The notes below the pieces were generated by a model. The model was given only the letters and a program-made list of their open reading frames with translations. It was not told the origin of the DNA and did not search any database. A stretch of 7,221 nt of DNA, taken from assembly GCA_002422345.1 (NCBI GenBank), contig DIUL01000077.1:2794-10014 (forward strand), written 5' to 3'. The position numbers and the translations under genes were made by a program. The number at the start of each line of letters is the position of its first letter. The first letter of the stretch is position 1. The stretch is from Acetobacteraceae bacterium UBA6159 (GTDB taxonomy: Bacteria; Pseudomonadota; Alphaproteobacteria; Acetobacterales; Acetobacteraceae). Positions 6,630 to 7,221 of this stretch are shown one piece after another.

Positions 6630-6648
6630 GGAACGCATGTCGGGCGCT

Positions 6649-6678
6649 GTGACATCCAACTGACCTTTCAGTTATACT
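6649..6678 (+). promoter_or_regulatory. Rightward promoter with a palindromic operator candidate in its spacer
   Basis: GTGACA (6649-6654), 18 bases, TATACT (6673-6678); each hexamer matches consensus at five of six positions. The palindrome AACTGA-CCTT-TCAGTT (6658-6673) fills most of the spacer, a common place for a repressor site. It points at the recombinase relic and stands back to back with the ccdA promoter. Function is inferred from sequence only. Confidence 0.4.
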
Positions 6679-6807
6679 TGTACGGCGTCCGCATGGTCGC
6701 AAGGCATTGCTTCCGCTTGAATGTTAGCAGTACTTTGAAAAGCCATCACACTGAAAGGATTATCCTATGTTTTTCTGATATATATCGCATAATGTTATCT
6801 CTATTCA

Positions 6808-6951
6808 CTGGTATACACAGGCAATGGCGGATACCATGGTGTCGCCGCGCAGGAGGCGGAACTGACCAAGGCCGGATACGTACGGATTTTCCACGAGGCG
6901 ATGTGAGGAGCCACAAACTAACGCACTCAATCCCGCAAGGCGCTCCGCAAT
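6808..6951 (+). pseudogene. Serine recombinase (resolvase/invertase) N-terminal domain remnant
   Basis: Frame 1 reads VAAQEAELTKAGYVRIFHEA at 6841-6900, matching the stretch after the catalytic-serine motif in resolvases and invertases (Q..L...G...IF.E). It continues M, TGA (6904), GATN, TAA (6919), then RTQSRKALRNG to 6954. This lines up with the next family motif SGAKTDRAQLRKAL without a gap, so the two stops replace Ser and Asp. Upstream, LVY at 6808-6816 may be the first strand, but the YARVST serine motif is not recognisable. An ATG at 6767 with AAGGA (6755-6759) ahead opens only MFF before TGA, and could be the old start. Later domains are absent or unrecognisable. The gene is dead; it suggests a lost transposon, plasmid or prophage segment. 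Confidence 0.65.
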
Positions 6952-7013
6952 GGCATCGTCTGCGTCGCTCACAATAGCACAATTTCCGGGAGACGGCTGC
7001 TTAATGATGACCC

Positions 7014-7028
7014 AATCAATGGTTGATT
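7014..7028. repeat. Short inverted repeat abutting the second FNR/FixK-type box
   Basis: AATCAA (7014-7019), TGG, TTGATT (7023-7028). Its right arm is shared with the TTGAT half of the box at 7023-7036, so three alternating half-sites (ATCAA, TTGAT, ATCAA) lie in a row. This might allow two alternative dimer positions, but only the right-hand pair has the canonical 4-base spacing. Confidence 0.4.
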
Positions 7029-7036
7029 GCGATCAA
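7023..7036 (+). promoter_or_regulatory. Second FNR/FixK-type binding box, target gene probably right of the window
   Basis: TTGATTGCGATCAA is a perfect TTGAT-N4-ATCAA match in non-coding DNA. For rightward class II activation, transcription would start near 7071, and the AT-rich CAATAT at 7060-7065 lies near the expected -10. To the left the corresponding -10 position (about 6995-7000) is GC-rich and unconvincing. The regulated gene is therefore likely beyond 7221. A leftover site from decayed DNA is the alternative. Confidence 0.6.
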
Positions 7037-7221
7037 TGAGATTTTTCAACCGATCGTTGCAATATTCGTCCCTCAAAAATAGGTCGAATACGCACCTGCC
7101 CGAACAGCATCATTTAGCGCACGAATTGTGCTTTATTCTGCATGACGTGATGACACAATTGCTTATATCAGGCCACAAGGCATCGGCATTCACGGTGACT
7201 CACTGCTGTCCGGTCAATCAC

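Larger units (their letters stand above)
6979..7221. other. Intergenic stretch with no recognisable gene
   Basis: Apart from the FNR/FixK-type box and its neighbouring inverted repeat, I see no gene, RNA or insertion sequence end here. It is clearly richer in A and T than the operon. One plus-strand frame is open from 7146 to the edge (it reads DTIAYIRPQGIGIHGDS) without a start codon, and another from the ATG at 7150; I recognise neither. The stretch is likely a mix of decayed DNA and the leader of the next gene. Confidence 0.5.

Noticed and set aside
6343..6663. 106-codon plus-strand frame opposite ccdA
   Set aside because: It is the antisense of the clearly conserved CcdA domain and has no motif of its own.
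6531..6977. 148-codon plus-strand frame across the AT-rich region
   Set aside because: It overlaps the ccdA start and both promoters, changes composition midway, and covers the recombinase relic in the wrong frame.
6977..7160. Three copies of CACAATT (two on plus, one on minus) as a repeat family
   Set aside because: The copies are only seven bases long and irregularly spaced in AT-rich DNA, so chance is sufficient.

Overview
The window comes from a GC-rich bacterium. Codon use (strong G/C third positions), the exported DsrE protein under a TTGAT-N4-ATCAA (FNR/FixK type) box, and the style of the catabolic genes suggest an alphaproteobacterium, perhaps Rhodospirillales/Acetobacteraceae. That placement is inference; nothing here fixes the genus.

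Layout. (1) 1-1127: the 3' part of a hybrid sensor histidine kinase gene, cut by the window edge just after its HisKA phosphohistidine, ending in a GC-rich hairpin. (2) 1210-5697: a tight rightward three-gene operon with gaps of 12 and 0 bases. It holds two different acyl-CoA dehydrogenase subunits and a fused NDP-forming acyl-CoA synthetase. The synthetase should charge an organic acid with CoA, and the dehydrogenases, probably as a heteromer, should introduce the alpha,beta double bond. The first dehydrogenase lacks a glutamate at both known positions of the catalytic base, while the second has one in the helix-G position, which is the pattern of heteromeric dehydrogenases. The substrate cannot be read from the sequence. 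(3) 5698-6215: a perfect FNR/FixK-type box followed by a small exported DsrE-family protein with a CPMC motif, so low-oxygen control is likely. (4) 6216-7221: an AT-richer kilobase without an obviously intact gene, where the main surprises lie.

Reading region 4 on both strands shows a decayed type II toxin-antitoxin module of the CcdAB family on the minus strand. The CcdA antitoxin domain is well preserved, but its natural start seems separated by a frameshift. The CcdB toxin keeps only its N-terminus, is interrupted by a TAG codon and runs into the 3' end of dsrE. To the right, on the plus strand, is a remnant of a serine recombinase (resolvase/invertase) N-terminal domain with two in-frame stops. 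A consensus-like leftward promoter for ccdA and a rightward promoter with a palindrome in its spacer stand back to back between the two remnants. A second perfect TTGAT-N4-ATCAA box lies near the right edge, probably serving a gene outside the window. This end therefore looks like the scar of a mobile element next to a chromosomal catabolic operon.

No convincing new multi-gene system is present. The points most worth following are the asymmetric dehydrogenase pair with its synthetase, the two anaerobic-type boxes, and the toxin-dead CcdAB relic.
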